Assembly: GCA_025359205.1 (NCBI GenBank)
Contig: JANYHD010000019.1
Span: forward strand, 1-64,000
From: Gammaproteobacteria bacterium
GTDB taxonomy: Bacteria > Pseudomonadota > Gammaproteobacteria > Steroidobacterales > Steroidobacteraceae
Direction of reading: 5' to 3'
Length of the DNA stretch: 64,000 nucleotides
The position numbers and the translations under genes are program-made. Positions 17,986 to 28,100 of the stretch are shown here, piece after piece. Numbering within the stretch: the first letter of the stretch is position 1; the number at the start of each line of letters is the position of its first letter. The notes under the pieces are model-generated. The model did no database searches and was not told the origin of the DNA. It saw only the letters and a program-made list of their open reading frames with translations.

Positions 17986-19230
17986 GTGCCAGGACCCATA
18001 GTCATCATCGGCGCCGGCCAGGCCGGCGTGCAGATCGCCGAGTCGCTCCGTCACGACAAGTACGACGGTTCGATTGCACTGCTCGGTGCGGAAGCGCACG
18101 GCCCCTACAACCGCCCACCGCTGTCGAAGAAGTGGCTGCTCGAGGGCGGCAATCCCGCCGCGCTCGCGATTCGCACACTGGAAGTGCTCGAACGACGCAA
18201 GATCGAGCTGCACACGAATGTTGCGGTGACCCAAATTGATCGCGCCGCGCAGGTGGTGCGCTGCGCCGACGGCCGGCAATTTCCTTATGGCGGCCTGGCG
18301 CTCGCTACCGGCGCGCGGCTGCGCAGTTTGCCAGTGCCCGGCGCCGGATTGAGTGGCGTACTGGGCTTGCGCACACTCGAAGACGCGCAGCATATCGCCG
18401 CAGCGCTTGACGATTGCGTTGCGACATCCGCGCCTCTGGTTGTGATCGGTGGCGGGTTCATCGGCCTCGAAGTGGCCGCGGCGGCGCGCAAACGCGGCGT
18501 TGCGGTCACGGTGCTGGAGGGCCTGGAACGGCTGATGTCGCGCGTGGTCGCGCCCATCGTGTCAACTGCCGCCGCGCAACTGCATCGCTCGCACGGCGTG
18601 GAACTGGTTTTCAACGCGCGCGTTACGGAGCTGGTCGGCGGGGGCGAGGGCGAGAACCGCAGCGTGCACGCCGTGCGCATGGCGGATGGTCGCGAATACC
18701 GGGCCGGTTGCGTCGTCGTGGGCATAGGCGTGGATCCTGAGGACACGCTCGCCCAGGCAGCCGGGCTGGAGTGCGACCGTGGCGTCATCGTTGACGATTG
18801 CGCCCGCAGCTCGGACTTGCGCATTGTTGCTGCCGGAGACTGCTGTGCGCGGCGGCAGCGTGACGGCACGCTGCTGCGGCTCGAGTCAGTGCAGAACGCG
18901 GTTGAGCAGGGCATGTCGGCGGCGGCGGCGCTGCTGGGCCAGGAGCGACCAATGAAAGCCGCTCCCTGGTTCTGGTCAGACCAGTACGACGCGCGGCTGC
19001 AGATGGTTGGCCTGAGCCAGGGGTACGATGAGGTGGTGACGCGCGGCGAGGTTGCGCAGCTCGCGTTCTCGGCTTTCTACTACCGGAGCGGACGGCTGCT
19101 CGCCGTGGATTCACTCAACAACGTGCCGATGCACATGCTGGGTCGTCGCCTGCTCGACCGCGGCGTATCGCCGACACCAGCGCAGGCGGCCGACGCCAAC
19201 TTCAACCTGCAAGGCCTGCTCGCGGCCTGA
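17986..19230 (+). CDS. FAD/NAD(P)-dependent ferredoxin/rubredoxin reductase-like flavoprotein
   Basis: A 414-residue reductase of the putidaredoxin/rubredoxin reductase type, which passes electrons from NAD(P)H to a small iron-sulfur protein. It shows the N-terminal FAD motif VIIGAGQAGVQIAESL, 'YNRPPLSKKWLLEG', the NAD motif VIGGGFIGLEVAA and the second FAD motif IVAAGDC. The C-terminal domain ('WFWSDQYDARLQMVGL') is typical. GTG 17986 starts at the fold; upstream in-frame starts (17935, 17965) would extend into the CRP-like site. No ferredoxin or oxygenase gene is adjacent, so the partner is unknown. Confidence 0.9.
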   Translation: MPGPIVIIGAGQAGVQIAESLRHDKYDGSIALLGAEAHGPYNRPPLSKKWLLEGGNPAALAIRTLEVLERRKIELHTNVAVTQIDRAAQVVRCADGRQFPYGGLALATGARLRSLPVPGAGLSGVLGLRTLEDAQHIAAALDDCVATSAPLVVIGGGFIGLEVAAAARKRGVAVTVLEGLERLMSRVVAPIVSTAAAQLHRSHGVELVFNARVTELVGGGEGENRSVHAVRMADGREYRAGCVVVGIGVDPEDTLAQAAGLECDRGVIVDDCARSSDLRIVAAGDCCARRQRDGTLLRLESVQNAVEQGMSAAAALLGQERPMKAAPWFWSDQYDARLQMVGLSQGYDEVVTRGEVAQLAFSAFYYRSGRLLAVDSLNNVPMHMLGRRLLDRGVSPTPAQAADANFNLQGLLAA

Positions 19231-19242
19231 CCGGCCGGACGC

Positions 19243-19947
19243 CTACTGTCGTCCGAGCAGGAACTCGGCGCCGTGATATTCCAGCACCACGCCCTCGCGC
19301 GTGATCTGCCGCACCTGCACGCCTTCCGGCGTGGTGTCGCCCTCGCGCACCTTGCGCATGTTGATGAAGGCGTAACGATCAGCCGGGTTCGGTGCATAGA
19401 CGTGCAGGTCGAGGCGCAGATCGGGCACGGCGCCGCTGACCTCCGCATAGTTGTGAAGGTTGGCGTGAGCTCCGGTGGGCGGCGACGCATCGGGACCCGG
19501 TGCGATGGCAGGCGCGGTGTCCGCCGGGTTGATGGGCGCGTCGGCGGCATCGGCATTGTTCGCCGCGGCGGCAGCGCCAGTGGCCGTGTCGGTGCCGCCG
19601 GCCATCACGGCTGGCGACGCCGCGGGTGCCCCAGGCACGACGCGCCCGTTGGCAGCGCCCGCCGCCGCGCCTACGCCCGCACTGGCAGCAAGCGTGTTGG
19701 CGCCGCTTGAGCCCGGCTGCGTGGCTGCCGCTGCCATTTGCGGCGTGGCGACCGCGCGTTGCGTGACCGGGCGCCAGGCCATCCATGCGAGCACCGCGAC
19801 GCTTACGATCAGCAGCGCACCGATCACCAAGGCCCAGGCCGGCAGCGCACGCGAGGGCGGCACGATGCGCATCTCGAGCAGCGCCGGGCCCGATTGCCGC
19901 TGGCGTTCGGATTCCGACTTCTTCAGCGCGTCGAGGATGAATGACAT
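19243..19947 (-). CDS. gspB: general secretion pathway protein GspB
   Basis: A 234-residue single-pass inner-membrane protein. It opens with 'MSFILDALKKSESERQ', diagnostic of GspB/ExeB/OutB. One helix (about residues 37-56) follows, then a long Ala/Gly/Pro-rich periplasmic linker (about 70-150) and a C-terminal GspB domain ending 'EGVVLEYHGAEFLLGRQ'. With GspA it helps assemble the type II secretin through peptidoglycan. It lies three bases downstream of gspA; the rest of the T2SS operon is not in the window. Confidence 0.92.
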   Translation of the reverse strand: MSFILDALKKSESERQRQSGPALLEMRIVPPSRALPAWALVIGALLIVSVAVLAWMAWRPVTQRAVATPQMAAAATQPGSSGANTLAASAGVGAAAGAANGRVVPGAPAASPAVMAGGTDTATGAAAAANNADAADAPINPADTAPAIAPGPDASPPTGAHANLHNYAEVSGAVPDLRLDLHVYAPNPADRYAFINMRKVREGDTTPEGVQVRQITREGVVLEYHGAEFLLGRQ

Positions 19948-19950
19948 GTT

Positions 19951-21600
19951 TCAGCCCGTCGAGGCCAGGGGTGTCGCAGTTAGAGGCGCGGCCGCCGTGC
20001 CGGCGCCCGGTGATCGCAAGGTAGGCGTCCCGGGCGCGGCTAGCACGGCATCGAGCAGCAACTGCGTCTCGACGCCAGCGATGCCGTCGACCGCGAGGTG
20101 ATGGGCACGCTGGAAGTCCTCCACCAGGCGCGTCAGCTCAGGGTCGAATGTTGCATTGTGCACGGTGCCGGGCGCAGTGCCATTGGCCTGCAGCAGCTGG
20201 CCGCGCAGGCCGCGTACCGCCGCACCGCGCATGCCGGGTCTTAATTCGCTGACCGGCAGGCTTGCAGGTCGCCACAACAGCACGCAATCTCCGTACCAGT
20301 AGCGCGCGAGGTCGGTGATGCCGACGCGCACGCTGCGCGCACCGATCTGGAGCGTTGCCAGCTCGGCGCCAATGCCCGTCAGCACCACCTGGTGCGAGGC
20401 ACCATGCTCGTCGGCCAGCATCAGGATCGCCGGACGCTGGAGTTCATGCAGCTGCGCGATCGAACTGTGAAGAGTGACGCAGGCGAGGCGTTGCGCGGCA
20501 GCCTGCGTGCAGGGATCGGCAGGGCCCGGCGTGTAGGTGACTTGCCAGAGTCTCAGGAGCTCCGTGAACGCCGCATCGGCCGTGGTCGCCGCGCCGGCAT
20601 TCGCCAGCAGCGAAGACAGCGCGGGCGGTTGCGGTGCCGGCGACCGCGGATAACTGGCGGTGGCCGCCGCGGTGCCGGCGGCCGTGGCAGCGGCATGCGG
20701 CAGTTGGCGCCAGAGCAGGAAGGCGGCCGCGACCAGCAGCGAGGCGCCGCTCGCCAGCACGGCGGGTTTCAGCCAGGGCGGCGCGAGCGGCCGTCCGAAC
20801 ACTTCGCCGGCCGCGCGGCGCACCAGCACGGCGTCCACGTCGTGGCGATCCTCGGTGTAGGCGCCGAGCAGCGCGCGGTCGCAGATGACATTGATGACGC
20901 GCGGCACGCCGCCGCTGAGGCGGTGCACTTCGGCCAGTGCGGGCGCGTTGAAAATATCGCTGGTGGCGCCGGCGACCCGCAGCCGGTGACGCACGTAGGC
21001 CGCCGTGTCGACTCGCGCGAGGGGCTGCAGGTGGCAGCGCGCGGTCACGCGCTGCGCGAGCTGGCGCAGGTCGTTGCGGCTCAGCAGATCGCGCAGCTCG
21101 GGCTGTCCGATGAGGATGATCTGCAGGAGCTTCTGCGAGTCGGTCTCGAGGTTGGTGAGCAGCCGCACCTGCTCGAGCACTTCGACCGTGAGGTTCTGCG
21201 CCTCATCGACGATCAGCACCGCACGCCGTCCAGCCGCATGGATGCGCAGCAGCTGCCGGTTGAGCAGGTCGACCAACTCCTTGCCATTGCCGACCGCGCC
21301 AGCGGGCACCTCGATGCCGAGTTCCTCGCAGATGGCTTGCAGGAACTCCAGCCGCGAGAGCCGCGGATTGATGACCAGGGCGATGTCGGCATTCTGCGGC
21401 GAGCGCGCCAGCAGCGAGCGGATCGTGGTGGTCTTGCCCGTGCCCACCTCGCCCGTGAGCTGGATGAAGCCGCCGGCGTCATTGATGCCGTACACGAGGT
21501 GCGCAAGCGCATCGGCGTGTTGCGTGCCCAGGTACAGGTAGCGCGGATCGGGCGTGATCGCGAAGGGCTTCTCGGCAAGGCCGAAACTGGCGAGATACAT
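19951..21600 (-). CDS. gspA: GspA/ExeA-type AAA ATPase with peptidoglycan-binding domain
   Basis: A 549-residue inner-membrane ATPase. Residues about 1-270 form the AAA domain: opening 'YLASFGLAEKPFAITPDPRYL', Walker A GEVGTGKTTT and Walker B LIVDEAQN. A helix near residue 285-300 is followed by a Pro/Ala linker, a C39-peptidase-like domain (about 355-450, no intact catalytic triad recognised) and a C-terminal PG_binding_1 domain (about 455-525). It works with GspB to carry secretin subunits through the cell wall. It is the first gene of the gspA-gspB pair. Confidence 0.92.
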   Translation of the reverse strand: MYLASFGLAEKPFAITPDPRYLYLGTQHADALAHLVYGINDAGGFIQLTGEVGTGKTTTIRSLLARSPQNADIALVINPRLSRLEFLQAICEELGIEVPAGAVGNGKELVDLLNRQLLRIHAAGRRAVLIVDEAQNLTVEVLEQVRLLTNLETDSQKLLQIILIGQPELRDLLSRNDLRQLAQRVTARCHLQPLARVDTAAYVRHRLRVAGATSDIFNAPALAEVHRLSGGVPRVINVICDRALLGAYTEDRHDVDAVLVRRAAGEVFGRPLAPPWLKPAVLASGASLLVAAAFLLWRQLPHAAATAAGTAAATASYPRSPAPQPPALSSLLANAGAATTADAAFTELLRLWQVTYTPGPADPCTQAAAQRLACVTLHSSIAQLHELQRPAILMLADEHGASHQVVLTGIGAELATLQIGARSVRVGITDLARYWYGDCVLLWRPASLPVSELRPGMRGAAVRGLRGQLLQANGTAPGTVHNATFDPELTRLVEDFQRAHHLAVDGIAGVETQLLLDAVLAAPGTPTLRSPGAGTAAAPLTATPLASTG

Positions 21601-21630
21601 GTGCGGCAGGCGGCTGGTCTTCGAACCGTG

Positions 21631-24087
21631 TCAGCTCGCCGCGGACGACAGCGCCGAGTGCGTACCAAGCTCACCGGGCTCGAATTCGTCGACATTGACG
21701 ATATCCATCACCAGTTCGTCGTAGCGCCGCAGCGTGTCCGCTTCGGTCGGCGTAAGGATGCCGAGCGCGCGGCCCTGCTCGATCTGGCCGGGCAAGTCGA
21801 GCGCGCCGACGCGGCCGGTGCGGACGCCCTCAATGCGCAGTTTCTTCTCGATCAGTTCGGCCGCCGGCGCGAGCTCGAGCACCTGCTGCAGCGCGCCGAG
21901 CGGGTTCCCGGGACGCAGTTCGCGATACACGCCGGCGGTGAGGCGGTCGCGCGGCTCGCCCGCGGACTGCACCAGGCCGGCGACCGCGCGGCTGAGGCGA
22001 TCGCCCGGCGCGAAATAGGTGAGGCCGCGCGGGAAGATGAACACGCGCATCAGCCAGGCCATCGGCCGCACCGGGAAATTGCGCAGCACGCCATGCAGCT
22101 GCTCCTGCGCCTGATAAAGCAGTTCGCGGCAGGACCATTCGACGATGGGCAGGTCGGCCACGGGGCTGCCCTGGTCTTCGTGGTGCTTGAGCACCATCGA
22201 AGCGAGGTACATCGAGGAGAGCACGTCGCCGAGCCGCGCCGAGATACTCTCCTTCTTCTTGAGGTAGCCGCCCAGCGTCAGCATCGCCACGTCCGTGGCA
22301 AAGGCGAAGGAGGCGCTGAAGCGCTCGATGTGCTGGTAGTAGCGGCGCGTCGGGCCCGCGTCCGGCACGTTGCGGAAGCGCGCCAGCGTCATTGCCATCA
22401 CCAGCGAGCGCGCAGCGTTTGAAATCGTGAAGCCGATGTGGCCAAATAGCGCGCGATCGAATTCATCGACACCATGTTCGCGATCCGGGTTGCGAGCCGC
22501 ATTCATCTCGCGCAGCACGAAGGGATGACAGCGGATGGCGCCCTGCCCGAAGATGATCAGGCTCCGTGTGAGGATGTTCGCGCCTTCGACGGTGATCGCG
22601 ATCGGAATCGACTGGTAGCCGCGGCCCAGATAGTTGCGCGGCCCGAGCATGATGCCCTTGCCGCCCTGCACATCCATGGCGTCGTTCGCGACGCGCCGGC
22701 CCATCTCGGTCACGTGATGCTTGAGGATGCCCGCCGGCACGGCCGGCCGTGCGCCCGCGTCGATGGCGGCGATCGTCACGCTGCGCGCCGCGTCGGATAT
22801 ATAAGTGAGGCCGACCATGCGCGCGATCGCCAGCTCGACGCCTTCGAACTTGCCCACCGGCATGTTGAACTGGCGGCGGATGCGCGCGTAGGCGCCGGTT
22901 GCGAATACGGCGGCCTTCGAGCCGCCGGTGGCGTTCGAGGGCAGCGATATGCAGCGCCCGACCGAAAGCTGCTCCACCAGCATGCGCCATCCCTGACCCG
23001 CCATCTTGACGCCGCCGATGATGCTATCGAGCGGCACGAACACGTCGCGGCCGCGCACCGGCCCGTTCTGGAACGGAATGTTGAGTGGCAGGTGGCGCTT
23101 GCCGATTTCGACGCCCGCGGTGTGGCGATCGATGAGCGCGCAGGTGATGCCGAGATCCGTGTCGCCACCGAGCAGCCGGTCTGGATCCTGCATGCGGAAG
23201 GCGAGGCCGATGACCGTGGCGATGGGCGCGAGCGTGATGTAGCGCTTGGAAAAGTTGAGCCGCAGACCGAGGATTTCCTGACCCTGCCACAGGCCGCGGC
23301 ACACGACGCCCGTGTCCGGTAGCGCAGCCGCGTCAGAGCCGACGCGCGGGCCGGTGAGCGCGAAGCAGGGGATGTCGTCACCGCGCGCCAAGCGCGGCAG
23401 ATAATGGTTCTTCTGCTCCTCGGTGCCGTAGTGGTTCAGCAGCTCCGCGGGCCCGAGCGAATTGGGCACTGCGACTGTGGAGGCGCAGGTCACGCTGCGA
23501 CTGGCGAGTTTCACCAGCACGCATGAATGCGCGTAGGCCGAGAAACCCAGTCCCCCGTACTGCTTGCCGATAATCATCGCGAAGAAACCGTGCGACTTGA
23601 GGAAGGCCCACACTTCCGGCGGCAGGTCGCCAAGGCGGTGCGTGATGTCGAAGTCGTCGAGCATCCGGCACAGCTCTTCGCAGGGGCCGTCGAGGAAGTC
23701 CTGTTCTTCGGCCGACAGGCGCGGCGGCGGGATGGCGCGCAGCTTCGACCAGTCGGGCTTGCCGCTGAACAGTTCGCCGTCCCACCAGACGGTGCCGGCC
23801 TCGAGCGCCTCGCGTTCGGTGGTGGACATCTTCGGGAGCAGGCGCAGATAGGCGCGCAGGAACGGCCGGCTGATCACCGCCTTGCGCAGCGGGCGCACAT
23901 TGAGGAGCCAGAGCAGCGCCAGCAGCAGCCACAGCGCGCCCTGCCAGATGCCACCCGGGTGCCCCAAGCGCAGGTAGGCCGCCAGCAGCACCGTGAAGAC
24001 AACGGTGTAGATGAGGAGCGGCAGGCGGCGGTAGGCGATGTACACCACCGCCAGCACGAAAACCACGGTGATCGCTGCGCCGGCCAT
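21631..24087 (-). CDS. fadE: acyl-CoA dehydrogenase FadE
   Basis: An 818-residue fatty-acid beta-oxidation enzyme forming trans-2-enoyl-CoA from acyl-CoA with FAD. N-terminal membrane helices (about residues 4-55), the N-terminal and middle acyl-CoA dehydrogenase domains ('YGGLGFSAYAHSCVLV', 'LTGPRVGSDA') and a long C-terminal DUF1974 extension mark it as the E. coli FadE type rather than the 380-residue soluble type. Length matches the family. It seems monocistronic: about 70 bases separate it from mdh upstream and 30 from gspA downstream. Confidence 0.95.
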   Translation of the reverse strand: MAGAAITVVFVLAVVYIAYRRLPLLIYTVVFTVLLAAYLRLGHPGGIWQGALWLLLALLWLLNVRPLRKAVISRPFLRAYLRLLPKMSTTEREALEAGTVWWDGELFSGKPDWSKLRAIPPPRLSAEEQDFLDGPCEELCRMLDDFDITHRLGDLPPEVWAFLKSHGFFAMIIGKQYGGLGFSAYAHSCVLVKLASRSVTCASTVAVPNSLGPAELLNHYGTEEQKNHYLPRLARGDDIPCFALTGPRVGSDAAALPDTGVVCRGLWQGQEILGLRLNFSKRYITLAPIATVIGLAFRMQDPDRLLGGDTDLGITCALIDRHTAGVEIGKRHLPLNIPFQNGPVRGRDVFVPLDSIIGGVKMAGQGWRMLVEQLSVGRCISLPSNATGGSKAAVFATGAYARIRRQFNMPVGKFEGVELAIARMVGLTYISDAARSVTIAAIDAGARPAVPAGILKHHVTEMGRRVANDAMDVQGGKGIMLGPRNYLGRGYQSIPIAITVEGANILTRSLIIFGQGAIRCHPFVLREMNAARNPDREHGVDEFDRALFGHIGFTISNAARSLVMAMTLARFRNVPDAGPTRRYYQHIERFSASFAFATDVAMLTLGGYLKKKESISARLGDVLSSMYLASMVLKHHEDQGSPVADLPIVEWSCRELLYQAQEQLHGVLRNFPVRPMAWLMRVFIFPRGLTYFAPGDRLSRAVAGLVQSAGEPRDRLTAGVYRELRPGNPLGALQQVLELAPAAELIEKKLRIEGVRTGRVGALDLPGQIEQGRALGILTPTEADTLRRYDELVMDIVNVDEFEPGELGTHSALSSAAS

Positions 24088-24157
24088 GGTGCAATACTAG
24101 TCCTCGTGCGCCCGCCGCGCGAGGTCCGTGGCGGACCCCGCGAGCGCTGATGCCCTG

Positions 24158-25138
24158 CTAGCCGAGCAGCTCGCGCACGCCGTCGCGCTCTTCGCGCAAT
24201 TCCGCCTCGGTGGCCGCCAGTTTCCCGCGGCTGAACTCGTCGATCGCGAGTCCCGGCACGATCTGGTAGCGGCCGTCGCGGCAGGTGACGGGGTAGGAAA
24301 AGATGATGCCTTCGCCGATGCCGTAGCTACCATCAGCGGGAATGCCCATGCTGACCCAGTCGCCCTCGCTCGTGCCCAGAATCCAGGTGCGCATGTGATC
24401 GAGCGCGGCGGACGCGGCCGAAGCCGCCGAGGAGGAGCCGCGCGCCTTGATAACGGCCGCGCCGCGCTGCTGCACGGTCGGGATGAAGGTCTGCTCGATC
24501 CATGCCTGGTCGACGAGGCTCTTCGCGTTCTTGCCGGCGACGAGCGCGTGGCTCAGGTCCGGGTACTGCGTGGAAGAATGATTGCCCCAGATCGTCATGT
24601 GGCGGATGTCGGTGACATGCGTGCCGGTCTTCTCCGCGAGCTGCGAGAGCGCGCGGTTGTGATCGAGGCGCGTCATCGCCGTGAAATGCCCGCCCGGCAG
24701 GCTGGGCGCATTGCTGCGCGCGATCAGCGCGTTGGTGTTGGCGGGGTTGCCGACCACCAGCACCCGCACCTGCCGCTCGGCGACCGCGTCGAGCGCCATG
24801 CCCTGCGCGGAGAAGATCTGCGCGTTGGCGAGCAGCAGATCCTTGCGCTCCATGCCGGGACCGCGTGGGCGCGCGCCCACCAGCATGGCGGCGTGGCAGT
24901 CGCGAAACGCCACGCGTGCATCGTCGGTCGCAACCACCTTGTTGAGCGTCGGGAAGGCGCAGTCGTTCAGTTCCATCACGATGCCCGCGAGCCCCGGGAG
25001 CGCGGCGGTGATCTCGAGCAGGTGCAGGTTGACAGGCTGGTCGGCGCCGAGCATCTGGCCGGAGGCCACGCGGAAGGCGAGGGCGTAGCCGATCTGGCCG
25101 GCCGCGCCGGTGATGGCGACATTCAGGGGTTTCTTCAC
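24158..25138 (-). CDS. mdh: malate dehydrogenase
   Basis: A 326-residue NAD-dependent malate dehydrogenase of the TCA cycle. It shows the nucleotide fold '[17 protein letters not shown]', the substrate Arg in '[16 protein letters not shown]', GNPANTN and the catalytic His in '[11 protein letters not shown]'. The sequence type is the cytosolic-like MDH also found in many proteobacteria, not the E. coli 312-residue type. GTG 25138 is preceded by a strong GGAGG six bases away. A TAGAAT hexamer upstream on the same strand is a possible -10. Confidence 0.95.
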   Translation of the reverse strand: MKKPLNVAITGAAGQIGYALAFRVASGQMLGADQPVNLHLLEITAALPGLAGIVMELNDCAFPTLNKVVATDDARVAFRDCHAAMLVGARPRGPGMERKDLLLANAQIFSAQGMALDAVAERQVRVLVVGNPANTNALIARSNAPSLPGGHFTAMTRLDHNRALSQLAEKTGTHVTDIRHMTIWGNHSSTQYPDLSHALVAGKNAKSLVDQAWIEQTFIPTVQQRGAAVIKARGSSSAASAASAALDHMRTWILGTSEGDWVSMGIPADGSYGIGEGIIFSYPVTCRDGRYQIVPGLAIDEFSRGKLAATEAELREERDGVRELLG

Positions 25139-25211
25139 AGGGCGCCTCCAGCGGCAGGGCTGAACAACAGAGTGCGGATTCTAGCACCGCCCGCGGGGTG
25201 TCCCGCCGGGC

Positions 25212-26402
25212 ATGGGCCCTGTTAGGATCGCGCAGGTCATGGCCCGTGCCCCAGGAGCCACGCGTGATTCCATCGTGTACTGCGTAGCCCAGCGGCGCCC
25301 TGACCGCGTCGAACTCGCGCTGCGCGGCGAGTGGAGCGCCGCCACGCTGGGCGCCATCCAGCCGGAGCTTGCCGCGCTGGATCTTCGCGGCCAGCGCCGG
25401 CTGCTGGTCGACGCAAGCAACGCACACTTTGACCTGTCGGGCGCCTGGCTGTTGCACGACTACCTGGCCACGGCCACGGCGGCTGGTGCGCAAGCGGAAT
25501 TTTCCGGTGCGGCGCCGCCGGCGCTGGCGCTGGTCGCGCGCACGCTGGCGGCCAGCCCGGCCCTGCCTGGAACGGATGCCGTCGTGCAAACCGCCTGGCT
25601 CGATCCCGCGGCGGCGGTGGAAGGGCTGGGACGCAAAGCGGTGCGCGGCTGGCGCCTGGTCGAAGCGGTGCTCGCCTTCCTCGGCCGGGCCAGCTACTCC
25701 GTCGGCCGCGCCAGTGTGAACCTGCGGCGCTGGCGGCCGACCTCGATCACGCGGCACGTGTACGACACCGGCATCACCGCGATCCCGATCGTGGCTTTGA
25801 TCGCCTTCCTGATCGCGGTGATCCTCGCCTATATGGGTGCACAGCAACTGCGCAAGTTCGGCGCCGACATCTACGTGGTCGACCTGGTCACTGTCGGCGT
25901 GCTGCGCGAATTGGGCGTGCTGCTCACCGCGATCATCGTCGCAGGCCGCTCCGGCAGTGCCTTCGCAGCCGAGATTGGCGCCATGCGCCTGAACGAGGAA
26001 GTAGACGCGCTGCAGGCTATCGGTGTCGATCCCATCGAGGTGCTGGTGCTGCCTCGGCTGATTGGCCTGGTGATCGCGCTGCCGCTGCTGACCGTGATCG
26101 CCGATGGCATCGGCTTAGTCGGCGGCGGACTGCTTTGCCACACGCTGCTCGGCATGCCGCTGGCGCAATTCCTCAATCGCGCGAACGAGGCCATCGCTTC
26201 GACCACCTTCTGGGTCGGCATCATCAAGGCGCCGGTGTTCGCGCTGCTGATCGCCCTGGCCGGCACCTGGTGCGGGCTGCGCGTGCGCGGTTCCTCGCGC
26301 GACCTCGGAAGGCTCACCACGCTGGCAGTGGTGCAGGCGATTTTCTTCGTGATCCTCGCCGACGCGCTGTTCGCCGTCCTGTTCATGGAGATGGATATCT
26401 GA
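25212..26402 (+). CDS. mlaE: MlaE-type phospholipid ABC transporter permease with N-terminal STAS-like domain
   Basis: A 396-residue permease. Residues about 10-120 resemble a STAS (MlaB-like) domain; the rest is the MlaE permease with about five helices and family text such as 'GVLLTAIIVAGRSGSAFAAEIGAMRLNEEVDAL'. This puts MlaB and MlaE functions on one chain. The start is uncertain: ATG 25212 or ATG 25239. The TGA overlaps the mlaF ATG by one base. It is part of an inner-membrane lipid transport complex that maintains outer-membrane asymmetry. Confidence 0.9.
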   Translation: MGPVRIAQVMARAPGATRDSIVYCVAQRRPDRVELALRGEWSAATLGAIQPELAALDLRGQRRLLVDASNAHFDLSGAWLLHDYLATATAAGAQAEFSGAAPPALALVARTLAASPALPGTDAVVQTAWLDPAAAVEGLGRKAVRGWRLVEAVLAFLGRASYSVGRASVNLRRWRPTSITRHVYDTGITAIPIVALIAFLIAVILAYMGAQQLRKFGADIYVVDLVTVGVLRELGVLLTAIIVAGRSGSAFAAEIGAMRLNEEVDALQAIGVDPIEVLVLPRLIGLVIALPLLTVIADGIGLVGGGLLCHTLLGMPLAQFLNRANEAIASTTFWVGIIKAPVFALLIALAGTWCGLRVRGSSRDLGRLTTLAVVQAIFFVILADALFAVLFMEMDI

Positions 26403-27166
26403 TGGCCGCGGTGGTTGAAGTGCGCGGGTTGGTCAATCGTTTCGGGCGGCAGACCGTGCACCGCAACCTCGATATGAGCGTCGAGGAAGGCGAGGTGTTC
26501 GGCATCGTCGGTGGCTCGGGTTCGGGCAAATCCGTGTTGCTGCGTTCGATCCTCGGCCTGCAGGCGCCGAGCGCGGGCACCGTGCTGCTCGGCGGGCGCG
26601 ACATCACGCGCATGAGCATGGCGGAACTGCGCACCGTCAAGGCCGGCTACGGCGTCACCTTCCAGCAGGGGGCGCTGTTCAGTTCGCTGACGGTGCTGCA
26701 GAACGTGCAGCTACCCATGATCGAGCACCTGCGGCTGCCGGCGCGGGCGCTGGACGAACTCGCGCTGCTGAAGCTCCGGCTGGTGGGGCTCGGTGTCGAT
26801 GCTGCGGCCAAGTATCCCGCGCAGCTCTCGGGCGGCATGATCAAGCGCGCGGCGCTGGCGCGGGCGCTGGCACTGGATCCGAAGCTGCTGTTCCTGGACG
26901 AACCCACCTCGGGGCTTGATCCGATCGGCGCCCAGGCCTTCGACGAGCTGGTGGTCTACCTACAGCGCGAACTACAGCTCACGGTGGTCATGATCACCCA
27001 CGACCTCGATACCCTGTTCGGCACCTGCACCCGGGTGGGCGTGCTGGTCGACGGGAAAATGATCACCGACACGCTGGCAGGCATCATCCATAATCCGCAG
27101 CCTTGGATTCATGCATACTTCCAGGGCCAGCGTGCGCAGCAGCGGGAGGTCAGGCATGGAGCGTGA
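26402..27166 (+). CDS. mlaF: MlaF-type ABC transporter ATP-binding protein
   Basis: A 254-residue ATPase subunit. It shows Walker A GGSGSGKS (about residues 37-44), Q-loop FQQGALFSSLTV, signature LSGGMIKRAALARA, Walker B LLFLDEPTSGLDP and the H-loop ITHD. 'GALFSSLTVLQNV' is typical of Mla/Ttg2A ATPases. It is coupled to mlaE (TGATG) and overlaps mlaD by 11 bases, so the genes are co-expressed. Confidence 0.93.
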   Translation: MAAVVEVRGLVNRFGRQTVHRNLDMSVEEGEVFGIVGGSGSGKSVLLRSILGLQAPSAGTVLLGGRDITRMSMAELRTVKAGYGVTFQQGALFSSLTVLQNVQLPMIEHLRLPARALDELALLKLRLVGLGVDAAAKYPAQLSGGMIKRAALARALALDPKLLFLDEPTSGLDPIGAQAFDELVVYLQRELQLTVVMITHDLDTLFGTCTRVGVLVDGKMITDTLAGIIHNPQPWIHAYFQGQRAQQREVRHGA

Positions 27167-28100
27167 GGCCAATTACGTCGCCGTCGGTGCCTTCGTGCTG
27201 CTGGTCGTGACCATGGCCGCGCTGTTCGTCTACTGGTACAGCGACGGGCGTGACCAGCGCAACTACACGCGCTACGAGGTCTACTTCGACGGCAGCGTGA
27301 GCGGCCTGACGGCCGGCGGCCAAGTGCGCTACCTCGGCGTCGATGTTGGCCGCGTGGTGCGTATCCGGGTGGACCAACGTGCGGCCGATCGCGTGCAGGT
27401 TATCGTCGACGTGGACGCCAGCGCGCCGATCTCCGAGCGCACGGTGGCTGAGCTCTCGCTGCAGGGCGTCACCGGGCTCCTCTATATCGACTTGCAGCAA
27501 CAGCAATCGGGTGCGCAGACTGAGCGGCTCATGGAGCCGGTGCCGGGCGAACGCTATCCCGTGATCCGTTCGATCCATTCCAATTTTGACGTGTTTCTCA
27601 GCAGCCTGCCGCAGCTCGCGAGCCGGGTCGGTGAGCTGGCGACGCGCGCCAACCGGCTGCTCTCGGATGACAACATCGCGGCCATCAATCGCCTGGTCGC
27701 CAATGTCGAACGCGCAGGCAGTACGCTGCCGCAAACGATGCACGAGGCGTCGCAACTCGTGACTGAGCTGCGCGCCCTGACCGCCGATAGCCACGCCGTC
27801 GTCGCCGAAGTGCGCGCGGCGAGCGCCACGGCCGCGCCCGACCTGGCCGCGACCATGGCGCGCATGCGCGTGACGGCCGATCACCTGGCGAGCTCGAGCG
27901 AGCAGCTCGACGGACTGCTGCACGACAACCGCGGCGCACTGCGCGGCTTCACGCAGCAGGGCCTGCCGCAGGTTGAAGCGTTGGTGCGCGATGCGCGCGA
28001 TGCGGCGCGCGAGTTCCAGACGCTGTCGAAGAGCCTGCGCGAGAATCCCTCACAGCTGCTGTACCAGCCCTCGAGCAACGGCGTGGAGATTCCAAGATGA
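27156..28100 (+). CDS. mlaD: MlaD/MCE family lipid transport protein
   Basis: A 314-residue protein with an N-terminal helix (about residues 8-27), one MCE domain (about 38-120, 'YEVYFDGSVSGLTAGGQVRYLGVDVGRV', 'LQGVTGLLYIDL') and a long helical C-terminal part. It anchors in the inner membrane and forms the periplasmic lipid-binding ring of the transporter. It is longer than E. coli MlaD (183 residues) and closer to PqiB/Ttg2C-like single-MCE proteins with a helical tail. ATG 27156 follows GGGAGGTCAGGC. Confidence 0.92.
   Translation: MEREANYVAVGAFVLLVVTMAALFVYWYSDGRDQRNYTRYEVYFDGSVSGLTAGGQVRYLGVDVGRVVRIRVDQRAADRVQVIVDVDASAPISERTVAELSLQGVTGLLYIDLQQQQSGAQTERLMEPVPGERYPVIRSIHSNFDVFLSSLPQLASRVGELATRANRLLSDDNIAAINRLVANVERAGSTLPQTMHEASQLVTELRALTADSHAVVAEVRAASATAAPDLAATMARMRVTADHLASSSEQLDGLLHDNRGALRGFTQQGLPQVEALVRDARDAAREFQTLSKSLRENPSQLLYQPSSNGVEIPR

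Noticed and set aside
20392-22422. 676-codon plus-strand open frame opposite gspA and fadE
   Set aside because: It spans the boundary of two real minus-strand genes and shows only Arg/Gly/Gln-rich shadow composition.
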